A stretch of DNA of 64,000 bases, from positions 68,398,336 to 68,462,335 of the forward strand of contig NC_081183.1 in the NCBI RefSeq assembly GCF_029867415.1, given 5' to 3'. Under the pieces are notes generated by a model that was not told the origin of the DNA, did not search any database, and was given only the letters and a program-made list of their open reading frames with translations. Numbering within the stretch: the stretch's first letter is position 1; each line of letters begins with the position of its first letter. Shown one piece after another: positions 1-10,505 of the stretch. Origin of the DNA: Vicia villosa (lineage: Eukaryota > Streptophyta > Magnoliopsida > Fabales > Fabaceae). The translations under genes and the position numbers were made by a program.

Positions 1-360
1 CTGCAAGAACTCTCTCTTGAACACAACCCAAGTAATTGCAACACCAGCAGCTTGCAGTTCATCCCTACTAGCCATCCACCAATCATCAGCTTCTTCAGAC
101 AGCATGTGAGTACCATATCTCACCTTCAGATTTTCATCGCAATCAATCACCCGGAAGATCCTTTCAATTTCCTTCAGCCACCTCTGAGCGCCTTCGGGGT
201 CGTGAAGGCCTTTGAACAACGGAGGGTTGTTCCTCTAAAAACAGTTCAGCTTCCTGTCAGCACCAATTCCAGCCCCATTGGCATTCCCTCCCAGCACACC
301 AACAATCATACCCAGAGCCTCAGCAATTGCGTCGTCGTTTCTTCCTCCTCTTCCGGCCAT
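1..360 (-). pseudogene. Tekay-type Ty3/gypsy gag, N-terminal fragment
   Basis: The minus strand encodes the first 120 or so residues of a gag protein. It starts at the ATG complementary to 358-360 ([16 protein letters not shown]...) and runs off the left edge. It closely matches the gag start of the complete element at 25509, including the segments around LFKG, DPEGA, RWLKE and EADDWW, which identifies it as the same chromovirus lineage. Gag packages the element RNA into virus-like particles. No stop codon was noticed in the visible part, but the protein is cut by the window edge and its LTR is truncated, so it is probably a dead copy. Leader, PBS and LTR follow in the expected order to the right. 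Confidence 0.85.
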
Positions 361-480
361 TGTTTTGCTTAATATAAAACAATATTTATTAGAACAAGAA
401 GTATCGATAGTGTCAACCTTACACTAATCGCATACGAGGGATTAACTGACACTAAGACTCTGACTCAAACGACCGACTAT

Positions 481-492
481 GCTCTGATACCA
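481..492 (-). other. Primer binding site (initiator tRNA-Met type)
   Basis: The reverse complement reads TGGTATCAGAGC, the usual plant PBS complementary to the 3' end of initiator tRNA-Met. It sits 4 bases from the LTR end at 497 and about 120 bases upstream of gag, the same arrangement as in the complete element at 25378. Confidence 0.9.
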
Positions 493-496
493 CTAT

Positions 497-1735
497 TGTA
501 ACACCCTTCTAATACCCCCTATAAATGTTTAACAATAATCAGAGTAAAACATGAAAAGGGCATTACAACTTCCATAGAATTAAAACAATACTCATGTCAT
601 GCCATAAAAGAGAACGTTAAACCAAAATTATTCAGATTATCATGTTAACACAGCGGAAATATCTTTAACATCTGAATAACGCAACAACCAAAGTCATAGA
701 CTTAAAACACCCAATAAAAGAGTTTAATAAGTAACTCTAAACAACGTCCCTAGTGTTACACGACCAGAGCATGACACGGACCCAACCGACTCTAACGAAT
801 TACTTGACGAGCTAATCCTCACCAAGTACAAAAGCTACTCCTCAATCTGAAAAATAACAACAGTAAGGGTGAGTCTCATTCACATTTACCCAATGTTATA
901 AGATATAGATAATAAAACATCAATCACATATTATTCACCCAATTACAGTTACGATCAGATTCACAACCACCCAATTAATCACAACCAATACACAATCACA
1001 CGTATTATAACATTGGACAATCTTCCATTCATGTTATAATAATATAAGTAACCTAGTGCAATGCAACTATATGCATGTGGTACCAAAATCTGGGATAACC
1101 CATCTCACCGATCCACCATCGTCAAGGATGCGGCAACACCCACTCACTAATTCCACACAATGGGAATTAGCTACCACCGATCCACCATCGTCAAGGATCA
1201 GCCACATAATGATTATGAAATTCATGTATCAACTATAACATGCTCATCATCCACATTAACCAACCAAATGTCATAATCATCAACCAATACAATAATCAAT
1301 AGCCACACACAGTTATGCTATTGCTCAACCATAATAAAATACATATTTTACATCAACAATATATGTATATCAAACACCAATTACAACCACAACATCATAA
1401 CAGGTAAAACATTCATTAATGTACATGTACGCATAAACCACCACAACCGAATAAAATCGAGTGTTTTAAAGTAATTTCGAATCACGAATCCAAAACACTA
1501 TTTTATTATGTAAATCATTTGGTTAGCTTTACTATGCTCAAAACGGCACTAAAATCTGATTTACGGTTTAAAAGTTAGGAGTTTTCGTAGTTAAGAAAAA
1601 TTTAGAAAAAGTTACGTAGAACGCGGTTCCTCCCCACGTGGGAATCGGCTCCTGAAATCCTTCAGAAACTCCTCTCTGGTTTTTACTACTAGGAATCGGG
1701 TTGTACCTACATGGGAACCTGTTCCTGCTGAAAAA
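497..1735 (-). repeat. 5' LTR of the left Tekay-type element, truncated
   Basis: The LTR terminus starts TGTAACACCC in this orientation. Several blocks match the reverse complement of the complete element's LTR (23542-25373): the AGAGTAAAACATGAA block near 541, the CAGTAAGGGTGAGTCTCATTC block near 861, the GGGAATTAGCTACCACCGATCC block near 1160 and the AACGGCAC block near 1543. The far end was not found; copia sequence begins by about 1740, so the LTR is cut there. Near 1620-1735 it carries GGGAATCGG/GGAACC repeats exactly where the complete element carries GCGCCGCG repeats. Confidence 0.8.
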
Positions 1736-1739
1736 AAAT

Positions 1740-4700
1740 CCTTTGCTTCAGGCTCTGAAAGCTTCTTTTGTCAAGAAGGACCAGAAGCATTCTTGGTCAG
1801 AAGCCAAGAATAGACGTGGTGATATATTCCAGAAGTTAAAAGCCTCTACTTCTGATGAGAAGAAACATCATTAGGGAAAAGAGAAGTTTGACAAGAAGGT
1901 CCAATGTTATTGTTGTAAGCAGTTTGGCCATTTTGCTAAAGATTGCTGGTCAAATAAAGGAAGGAAATCAGAAGAAGCAAATATAGCTAGAGGAGATTGA
2001 TGGCTTCTGAGTCTAATGGAATGTGTTTGGCAGATTGATGGTATATGACACTGACTGTTCAAATCACTTGATTGAAAACAAGCAATGGCTATAGATGTGC
2101 TGATGATAAGTACCTTAATTCAGAAGGTATGGGAAATGTCAAAGTTAAAGTGAAGAATAGGAAGACTGTTCTGATCAAGGATGTTTGGTATGTTCCTGTA
2201 ATAAAGAGCAATCTAATGAGTGTGGGTTAGCTCATTGAGAAATGTTTCTTAGTTGTTATGAAGGACAATCTCTTGAAGTTGTATGATCCGAATCAGAAGC
2301 TAATTATGTAGTATAAGTAGGGAGGCAACATAACATTCAAGGTGAATTTGGACACAGTTGAAACAGATTGCCTTAGTGCAGAAGCTGATAGTAAGTTATG
2401 GAACAAGAGGTTGGGGCATCTGAACTACATAATCCTATGGCACATGAGTTCCAAGAAGCTCGTGCTAGGAATTTCGAAGATTGTGAAGCCTGAGAAGTCA
2501 TGTGAGGTATGCGTGAAAGGCAACCAGCCCAGATTACCATTTGTGTCAAAAGTAGCCCCAAGAGTAGTGCATTATGATGTGTGTGGACCATTTCCATAAC
2601 CTTCACTTGGAGGAAATAAGTATTTTGTGTCTTTTGTGGATGAGTTCACAAGAATGACGTGTGTAACACTCATTAAGTTTAAGCATGGGGTGTTTATCGA
2701 ATTCCAAAAGTTCAAGGTGAAGGTTGAGAAACAGAGTGGTTAGAAATTTAAAATTCTCAGAACGAATGGTGAAGGTGAGTATAACTCTACAGAATTCTAG
2801 AAGTTCTTTGAGGAGAATAGAATTAGGCAAGAGGTTACTGCTCCTTATACTCCTCAACACAATGGTCTTATTGAAAGAAGAATCGTACTTTTCTTGATAT
2901 GACGAGAAGCGTGCTGAAAGAGAAGAAACTTCCTCATACCTTGTGGGGAGAAGCTGTTTCCACCACAACATATGTAGTCAACAAGTGTACAATGAAGAAA
3001 CTAAAAGAAATTGTTCCTTTATAAAGAAGTGGACGGGAGACAAGCAAAGTGTTAGCCATTTGAAGGTGTTTGGTTCTATATGTTACAAACACGTTCCAGA
3101 AGCTAGAAGACAGAAGCTGGATGATAGAAGTAAAGTAATGATTCTGATGGGGTACCATAGTACAGGTGCTTTCAAGCTTTATTGTCCAGAAAGTAATAAA
3201 GTTGAAGTCAGCAAAGACGTCATTGTAAAAGATTCATAAGCATGGGATTGGAGCAAGTCTCAATCCATTTCTGAAGATAAGTTAGAACTTGAAAGTTATG
3301 AAGAAGAGTCAGAATCAAAAGATGATTCTGAAGACTCTGAAGATGAGTCAGATGGTGAATCTGATTCTGATCCAGATATTGAATCTGGTGGTGATCATGA
3401 TTCTGGAAGGGAAAACTCAGAAGACGTAAGCTCTTAAGGACCAGCTTCTAAAGATGATCATATTTCTGGTGGTAATCATGAGTCTGAAGGTGGACCCTTT
3501 AAAGGAGGAGCTTCTGAAGGTAGTCTAGCCTTTGACGCTGGTCATGACTCCGAAGTTAGAACTTCTAAAGAAAGAGCTTCTGAAGGCAATCCACTTTTTA
3601 AAGGTGGTCAAGCATATGATATTGTTCATATGCCACAAAGAATCCAAGAAGGTTTGCAGAGTTTGACATGTTACAAGACACTGAAGTAGACTCTAAAGGA
3701 GAAGTTGTTTAGTGTGCCATGTTATAGACTCTGAACGCGTGGGCATTGGAGAAGCTCCCAAGAAGAAAGTATGGCTAAATGCCATGAAAGAATAACTTGA
3801 GGCTATAGAAAGAAACAAGACTTGGAAGTTGACTAAGTTTCCAGACAAGAAGAAAGCCATCAGCGTCAGATGGGTTTTCAAGGTAAAATTTAAGTTAGAT
3901 GGCAAGCACAAAGCAAGGCTAGTGGCTAGAGGTTTTTTTTTAGAAATCTGGGCTAGATTACTTTGAGGTGTTTGCACTTGTAGTCAGACATGAAACAATC
4001 ATATTGGTGATTTCTATAGTTGCGAATAAAAATTGACTTTTGGATGTGAAGTCTGCATTTCTAAACGGTCCATTACAAGAAGAGGTATACGTATTACAAC
4101 CTCCCGTATTTGTGAAAAATAATCAGGAAGGGATGGTGTACAAGTTACATAAAGCCCTGCATGGATTGAAGCAAGTGCCCAGAGCTTGGAATCTGAAGAT
4201 TGATTCATTTTTCAAGAAACAAGGGTTTCATAAATGTGAGATGGAATATGGCGTTTATGTACATCATTTTGGAGGCTATATGATTATGGTGTGTCTCTAT
4301 GTTGATGACATATTGCTAACAGGTAGCTGTTTTGAAGAGGTAGTCAAGTTCAAGAAGATTATGATGAATGAGTTTGAAATGACTGGCCTAGGAAAGTTGG
4401 TATACTTTCTATGGATGGAGGTATTGTACTCTGAGAAGGGTATAATTTTACATCAGTTGAAGTATGAAATTGAGCTTCTGAAGAGATTTAAACTGCAAAA
4501 TTGTAAGACTGCTATCACTCCATCAAAAACCAATCATAAATTGGATTCTGACTCTGAGGGTGAGGATGTGGATGCTACAACCTTCAAACAGTTGGTTGGT
4601 TCTCTAAGGTTTTTGTGTAATACCAAACCTGATATTTGCTATGGAGTTGGAATGGTTAGTAGGTTCATGAGTAAATCTATGTGGTCCCATTACTAACTCC

Positions 4701-5204
4701 TGTCAGAATTCTGAGGTATATCAAAGGAACTCTAAAGTTTGGAGTACTATTCCCTTCTGGAAGAAAGACTAATTCAAAGTTGATGAGTTACATAGACTCT
4801 GATTGGTGTGGAGATAGAGTTGACAGAAGTACTTCTGAATACTTGTTTAAGTTTTTGGGAGGTCCTATTTCTTGGTGTTCCAAGAAGCATCATGTTGTTG
4901 CACTATCAACGTGTGAAGTTGAGTACATTGCAGATGTTGTAGCTGCATATCAAGCTGTCTGCCTTCTAAATCTACTATAGGATCTAAAGACCAAGATAGA
5001 TAACTAGTCTGCAATCAATCTTGCCAAGAACCTAGTGCTGCATGGGAGAAGCAAGCACATTGAGACAAAGTATCATTTTTTGAGAAATTAAGTTCAAAAT
5101 GGAATATTAAAAGTTGTGCACTGTAGCACCTAGAAGCAGCTGGCAGATATTCTGACAAAGGCGATCAAGACGGATCAATTTCTCCACTTAAGGGATGAAA
5201 TTGG
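1740..5204 (+). pseudogene. Decayed Ty1/copia retrotransposon, 5'-truncated
   Basis: Domains appear in copia order on the plus strand, broken by many stops and frameshifts. There is a gag zinc knuckle CYCCKQFGHFAKDC (about 1905-1950), a protease-region remnant to about 2330, and an integrase zinc-binding region with LWNKRLGHLN and CEVCVKGNQ (2390-2530). An integrase core remnant follows to about 3230, then an acidic Ser/Glu/Asp-rich linker (3290-3620). Reverse transcriptase carries DVKSAFLNG and LYVDDILLTGS (4040-4320), and RNase H carries DSDWCGD (about 4795). Integrase preceding RT marks it as copia rather than gypsy. No 5' LTR is present. This is an old, inactive copy; I do not assign a lineage. 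Confidence 0.88.
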
Positions 5205-5416
5205 TGTTATTAGTTTTGATTAGGAAATTAAAGGATGGTGTTAAAGGGTAATTTAGTATTTTTAGTATGTTGCCTAAGTGACCCTAGTTTTCTGTGTATA
5301 AATAGACTAATAGTAACTGCATTTAAACCTATTCATGTTTTTACAACTTTTGTAGCCGTCATTGGAAAGTATTAAATATAATATTTCTCTTGTTTTCATC
5401 ACCTTGTACACTAACA
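5205..5416 (+). repeat. Probable 3' LTR of the copia element
   Basis: After the RNase H end a purine-rich AAGGGATGAAATTGG (5190-5204) could be the polypurine tract. The sequence then begins TGTTATTAG and ends ...CACTAACA at 5416, giving TG...CA ends and about 212 bp. A TATA-like GTATAAATAG lies near 5298. The right end is a guess, because no second LTR copy exists to compare. Confidence 0.5.
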
Positions 5417-5822
5417 AACTCATCAACCTAAAAAATTTACACCACACGGTCATCTCAAACCGATGAGAAACAGACTCGATCAATTCCTACCCATAACACA
5501 ACCAAGTGTTTTGTAGATGTACGAAAAAGAGGTGTATGTTAGACTAATATAATATCCACTTTCAAATTTTGATATAAATTAGTTTTCGTAAAAAAATGAA
5601 AACAATAAAAATACCGCAGGCTTCCTTTGATCGTTGAGGTATATGAAACTTCGGGTCTCCGTTAAGGAATGTGCGGTTTTTTTGTACTATTGTTCGATAA
5701 CAAAGAAAACTTTTGAGTACTCCATTCTTTATTTAATATATTATTATGCATGTTTAGATAAATTGTTAGAGAGAAATCAAAGGGAAATATATGCATATAA
5801 CAAAGTGCCATCGAAAAAGCGT

Positions 5823-5883
5823 CACATGCATGCATCATCCATGCATGTGGCTCACTATAACTTCATACTTTCCACTGCATGCA
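5823..5883 (+). promoter_or_regulatory. RY-motif cluster with perfect inverted repeat
   Basis: CACATGCATG (5823-5832) and its exact reverse complement CATGCATGTG (5840-5849) flank a 7-base spacer, and TGCATGCA follows at 5876-5883. CATGCA is the RY element bound by plant B3 factors of the ABI3/FUS3/LEC2 type. The cluster lies 190-250 bases before the start codon of the small membrane-protein gene, so a role in its promoter is plausible but inferred. Confidence 0.55.
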
Positions 5884-6073
5884 AACCATGCGTCTGACCG
5901 AATAAAAGAAAGTTTAGGCTGACCTTATTAAACCCTTTCCACGTTGTTTTTCCACTCATTTCAACTTTTCAAACTCACTCAGCTAAGGAACCTGGAAATC
6001 TTAAGTCTTAACTATCTATATTACTTCCCTTTATATATTCTTATACTTTGCTTATTATTTGTGTATCTTTGCA

Positions 6074-6448
6074 ATGGCAACAGCAGCATTTTCATCACTT
6101 CTACAGCCAGAGAAACAACAAGTGAGTTCAGGAGAAGCTATTTCAACTCCAAGCAGCTCTAGTACTTGGCAATCATCAGGATCTATTGGTCCATTTTTTG
6201 CTGTGATCATTATTCTTACGATTCTTGCTGTGCTCTCTTGCTACTTGAGTCGCATGTGTAAGCGGAGGGAACTTACTCCATTGGAGAGTATCAAAGGTAG
6301 AGGCTGTTTTGGATGGATGAAACGTTGGTGTAGAAATTGTATGGGTAGAGATCTTGAAGTTGGAGGCGTTGGGGCTAAGGTTATGGTTTGTGATCAAGAA
6401 GATGAACTTGATTCTAAGGTTAAAGCTGGTGGTGATGTTCAAATGTAG
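6074..6448 (+). CDS. Small single-span membrane protein, function unknown
   Basis: This uninterrupted ORF of 124 codons starts at the first in-frame ATG (MATAAFSSLL) and ends in TAG. A Ser/Thr/Gln-rich N-terminal stretch (residues 1-37) is followed by one hydrophobic segment (about residues 39-59) beginning GPFFAVIIILTILAVL. A basic, Cys-containing part follows (CKRRELTPLE, then CFGWMKRWCRNCMG at about 78-91), with an acidic end. There is no obvious cleavable signal. The positive residues after the hydrophobic span suggest that the C-terminus is cytosolic. From general knowledge it resembles a family of short uncharacterised plant transmembrane proteins with the same GPFFAV...CFGW layout; no function is claimed. 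Single-exon structure and intact reading frame contrast with the decayed repeats around it. This is the only confident host gene here. Confidence 0.8.
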   Translation: MATAAFSSLLQPEKQQVSSGEAISTPSSSSTWQSSGSIGPFFAVIIILTILAVLSCYLSRMCKRRELTPLESIKGRGCFGWMKRWCRNCMGRDLEVGGVGAKVMVCDQEDELDSKVKAGGDVQM

Positions 6449-6824
6449 TTGATCCCATATACATATGTATTGTTATTATAAATATTAAAATTGTTGATGA
6501 AGTCAGACATAATTTTTGATGTGTGAGTTTTTTTTTTTTTACTAAAGAAAATATATAAAAGTAAAAAATTGACTAAATGACATGTATTGCTCATGTATCT
6601 TTATAAGATCATGTCTTGTGATTAGATCTAACTTGGTAAAGATGTTCGCACACGAATTTATTTTTCTTGTAATAATGAAATTTTGGTGTTTCCTTCCTCA
6701 CTAATAGGACGAATGGAAAGTTAGAAAAAACATAAGATTTTTTTGAAACATGCATCCTAACAAAGAGAAACTCATGTTAAGTGAAGGTGAATCTTTGTAT
6801 TCAAATTATATGACAATTTCACGT
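6449..6824. other. 3' flank of the small gene
   Basis: AT-rich non-coding sequence. ATAAATATTAAAA near 6478 could act as a polyadenylation region. I see no other gene or repeat structure here. Confidence 0.4.
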
Positions 6825-7539
6825 TAGGGGTGTTCATGGGTGCGGTCAATTTACGAATTTGCTTATTAAAATCGAACCAACTTATAAACTATCCAAATCT
6901 ATTTATTTACGGGGGTATATTCAACCCAACCCGCAACAACTCTTATAGTTTTGGGTCAGTTATCGGGTTTGAGTTTCTCAACCCGCGAACATGTTGATCC
7001 AATCCATTATTGTGACATTATTGATTTTTTTTATTTTTTATTATTATTTTAAATGAAAATATAAAATTAATTTCTCACTATTAACCATAATGTTGCCAAA
7101 ACAATTTTATTCACCACAAATACTACTACTAGATCAATAATTTTGCGTGATTTTAATTCTAACTGTTATATGGAAATAATGTGTCATGTAGAACTTTCTA
7201 CTAGTATCAAGTGTTATGTCATGTAGGTGAGTTTTACTAGATATCATTTTAGATATCATTTGATGTGTTTCATCCAATTTGAATGTTCAAAATAAGAGTA
7301 ATTGTATTGAATTTTGTTACAATTTGTTTATAATTGACAAAAATTATCAATAAATATTTTTTATTTGAACCACAACCCGTGAACCCAACCTAATCAAACC
7401 CATAAATAAATAGGTCGGGTTGGTTTGGTTTTGACAGTGAAATTACGGGTTATACGTTGAACTCAACTCTTTGAAGTTTGAACGAGTTGGATAATGAATT
7501 AGGCCAAATCCAATCAAATCCAACCTGTGTACACCTCTA
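6825..7539. mobile_element. hAT-like non-autonomous element, no clear TSD
   Basis: The left end TAGGGGTGTTCATGGGT and the reverse complement of the right end, TAGAGGTGTACACAGGT, form imperfect terminal inverted repeats of about 17 bp. Subterminal runs of AACCCAACCC/GGGTTGG type occur on both sides (6917-6960 and 7380-7450). The terminal sequence resembles widespread hAT-type MITEs of plants. No coding capacity is seen. Flanking bases (ttcacgt / gtccata) show no convincing 8-bp target duplication, so the copy is old or its ends are slightly off. Confidence 0.6.
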
Positions 7540-8091
7540 GTCCATATTACATAATAACTAAATTGGGTTGATCATTCGAGGGTTGTATAACAACACCTTA
7601 ACCTGCATGTCCGAGGTCCGCTAATCCATTTTCAAGATCTAGAACCTGACTATCATTGTAACCATGTTGCCAAACACACTTTCTTCGGTTTTGATATGTA
7701 GTCACTAATTGTGTTCCTTTAAAGACAAGTTTAATCATTGTACACCTCATACTTCACATAATTAAATGATCTTTGTTACCTACTTCAAAAATCCTATTTT
7801 GTATAAATTTTAAGAAATTGACATTCTCAACTTCAAAAAAATGTTTTAAGAATATCTAGAAAACAACATTGTGCCAAATAGACACAACTTGTGGCTAAAG
7901 TACTAAACATTGGATAATAGTTTTAACATTTCTAACACACTAGAAACGTGTAAGAGAAATATATTAACACTTCGATGGTACAAGACATACTTAGATTTTG
8001 TCGTAGTTCAAATGATTTAGTTATATAAAAGAATTAGATAAAAAAAACTAAATATAAATAATAACTTATTTAAGTTATTCTTTAGCGCTCA
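7540..8091. other. AT-rich intergenic sequence
   Basis: I see no gene, terminal repeats or other structure between the hAT-like element and the palindrome-rich TIR element. Confidence 0.4.
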
Positions 8092-8161
8092 TTAATATAG
8101 ATTTTTTCTTTACCCACCTCCCTATGGGGTCACCCCCAGCGAAAATCCCATTTTACCCCGC

Positions 8162-8278
8162 TTCGGAAATAAATTTCCGAAATATTTTTTTTTCTAAATT
8201 TTTCTAGACTTCGGAAGTGCATTTCCGAAAAAATCCCAAAAATTGGGATTTTGATTAATTCGGAGATACATCTCCGAA
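8162..8278. repeat. Left palindrome cluster of the TIR element
   Basis: Three 20-bp near-perfect palindromes lie at 8162-8181, 8210-8229 and 8259-8278. All have TTCGGA outer arms and a variable centre (AATAAA, AGTGCA, GATACA). Confidence 0.85.
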
Positions 8279-9121
8279 AAAACAAAAAAAAAAATAAAAA
8301 TCCCAAAAATTAATTTTAGAATATTAATTAATTCACATATCAAAAATTTTATATAATTTATGAGTAATAAATAATAATAATAATTATATATTTTGATATA
8401 ATTTATGAGAATAATAATTATTATATATTTATATTCTGATTCATATTTTAAAATTTAAAATAATTTTAATTAAAAAAATTAAAATAATTTCACTTACAAA
8501 ATGTGTTATAATTTTTTATTTATATATTTATAATAATTATTATATATTTACAAAAAAAATTTAAAAATTGAGTGTTTTAATTTATATATTTATATAATAA
8601 TTATAATAATTATTATATATTTATAAAAATTATTATATATTTATATATTTATATAATAATTATTATATATTAATTATAAATATATTTATATATTTATATA
8701 ATAATTATAAAAATTAAAAAAATGAGTGTTTTAATTTATAATAATTATTATATATTTATATATTATATATTTATATATTTCACTTACAAAATTAATAATT
8801 ATTATTATATATTTATATATTTCTATTCTGATTTATAATTAAAAATGAGTTATAATTTTTTATTTAGTTTAAAAAAATTAAAAAAAGATTTTGTCTTAAT
8901 TTTATTTAATGAATAAATTTTATATTTAACTCTATATAATTCAAAAGTTACTTATGAAATTAAAATGTTTTTGATTTATATAAGTTAGTAAAATAATTTT
9001 TAACTTTTAAATTGTTTAGGAAATTTTGATTCACCTTCATTTTATTGATTCACCTTCATTTTATACCTATTCATTGTATTGATTCACCTTGGTTTTAATT
9101 TTTTAATAATTATTGAATTCT

Positions 9122-9367
9122 TTCGGAAGTGTGTATCCGAAACATTCCAAGACCAATTTGGTCTTGGAATATTTCGGATATGCATCTTCGAAGACACCCC
9201 TCTCCCAAAAAGGGGGTGTTTTCGGAAATGCATCTCCGAAAACTAAAAAAAGGGGTGTTTTCGGAAATGCATCTCCGAAAACACCTTTTTTTCGTGTTTT
9301 CGGAAGTGCATTTCCGAAAACACATTTTTTTTCAATAAAAGTACGTTTTCGGAAATGTATTTTCGAA
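9122..9367. repeat. Right palindrome cluster of the TIR element
   Basis: Six palindromes of the same family lie at 9122-9141, 9173-9192, 9221-9240, 9260-9279, 9299-9318 and 9348-9367. The one at 9260 extends outward to 32 bp with GGTGTTTT/AAAACACC. A separate inverted repeat at 9144-9170 has perfect 13-bp arms (ATTCCAAGACCAA) around one base. Short ORFs across this block only reflect the repetition. Confidence 0.88.
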
Positions 9368-9664
9368 ACAAGGGGTATTTTGGGAAATTCGCTAGAGGTG
9401 ACTAAGAAGGTTAGGAGGTGGGTAAAGAAATTTCCTTAATATATTCATCGATGCTTTTGCTATGAGTCTTCGAATGAAACTCATTACACTAAATAACGCA
9501 ATTAACTTTAATTAATATATAAAAAATTAAATAACAAATGAGTTGTTGTGATGATAAAGGTACATGTTAGGGATGCGAAATGTGGGACTCCTTAAACTGC
9601 ATAGATGATAAAGTTACATGTGAGTGATGTAGAATGAAGTATCCATATGGTTGTACTATGCCAA

Positions 9665-10015
9665 AAAAGACCTACGAAAGCGTCTTTTTGAGCTTTAAAA
9701 GTGCTGCCGTAGGTGGCGCTGCTATAAGTTTTAGCAGCGCTTTTTGTTTAGGCAAAAGAACTGTCGTAGGTAGGCCTAAGGCAGCGCTTTTTCTTGAAAA
9801 GCGCTTTCATATATAGGCCTAAGGCAGCGCTTTCCCTTGAAAAGCGCTTTCGTAGGTGGGTCTTTAGCAGCGCTTTTCTAGAAAAAGCGCTTTCTATAGT
9901 ATCCTTTAGCAGCGTTTTTTTCCAACTTTTATGCTTTCTTTTATCATCTTAGGCAGCACTTTTTTTAAAAAGCGCTTTCGTAGGTAGGCCTTTAAGAGCG
10001 TTTTTAAAAGCGCTG
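9665..10015. repeat. CACTA subterminal repeats (AAAGCGCTTT)
   Basis: Many copies of AAGCGCTTT and AGCAGCGCTTTT alternate with CGTAGGT in both orientations over about 350 bp. Such clustered short inverted and direct repeats are where CACTA transposases bind. The single ORF here simply follows the repeats and is not a gene. Confidence 0.8.
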
Positions 10016-10505
10016 TCATTGCTAAATGCAATATATTAAAGTGAAACCTGTAATTTAAGCCTCCCAGTTCGACCAGTAATATTTTTGGAAATAATCCCTA
10101 AACCTGTAATTCAAGCCTTACATTATATAATCCAATATATAGGACATTATATACCATTATATATCAACAAAAATCCGTATGTAGGACATTATATACCATT
10201 ATATACCAATATAATACCATTATAATCCAAAATAAAATATATACACCATTTAGTTCAATTCACATATGTTTGCAACATATACATATAACTAAATCATCTC
10301 TAACATAACTAAATCAGAATAAGCCCGAAATTCTCAAAATTTGACGAGCGGACGGTCCTGGTCCTGCAAAGTATGAACAGAACAACACGATCAATTAAAC
10401 TAACTTTGCTCAAACACAATTAAAGGCTCCAACACAAAGTCATTATCAAAATCCGTCACACAATAATGTATTCATAACAATTTTCACACAATAATGTATT
10501 CATAC

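Larger units (their letters stand above)
8100..9435. mobile_element. Palindrome-rich TIR element with 8-bp TSD
   Basis: The left end contains TTTCTTTACCCACCTCC (from about 8104), and the right end, reverse complemented, reads the same first 17 bases. Imperfect TIR similarity continues about 60 bp inward (GTCACC...AGCGAA...CCC...TACCCC). Direct repeats TTAATATA flank it exactly at 8092-8099 and 9436-9443. The interior is very AT-rich (about 8280-9110) and non-coding. Both subterminal regions carry copies of a 20-bp palindrome of the type TTCGGAAATGCATTTCCGAA. The TIR length and an 8-bp TSD (9 bp with one mismatch) suggest a MULE- or hAT-derived non-autonomous element; the superfamily is not settled. 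Confidence 0.8.

Noticed and set aside
1056..1238. 60-codon ORF with repeated DPPSSRMR/DPPSSRIS
   Set aside because: It arises from two copies of the GATCCACCATCGTCAAGGAT phrase inside the Tekay LTR; the LTR is non-coding.
9122..9367. CRISPR-like repeat array
   Set aside because: Regularly spaced palindromes superficially fit, but spacers are short, related and variable, the units are palindromic, and the DNA is clearly plant with TIRs and a TSD.
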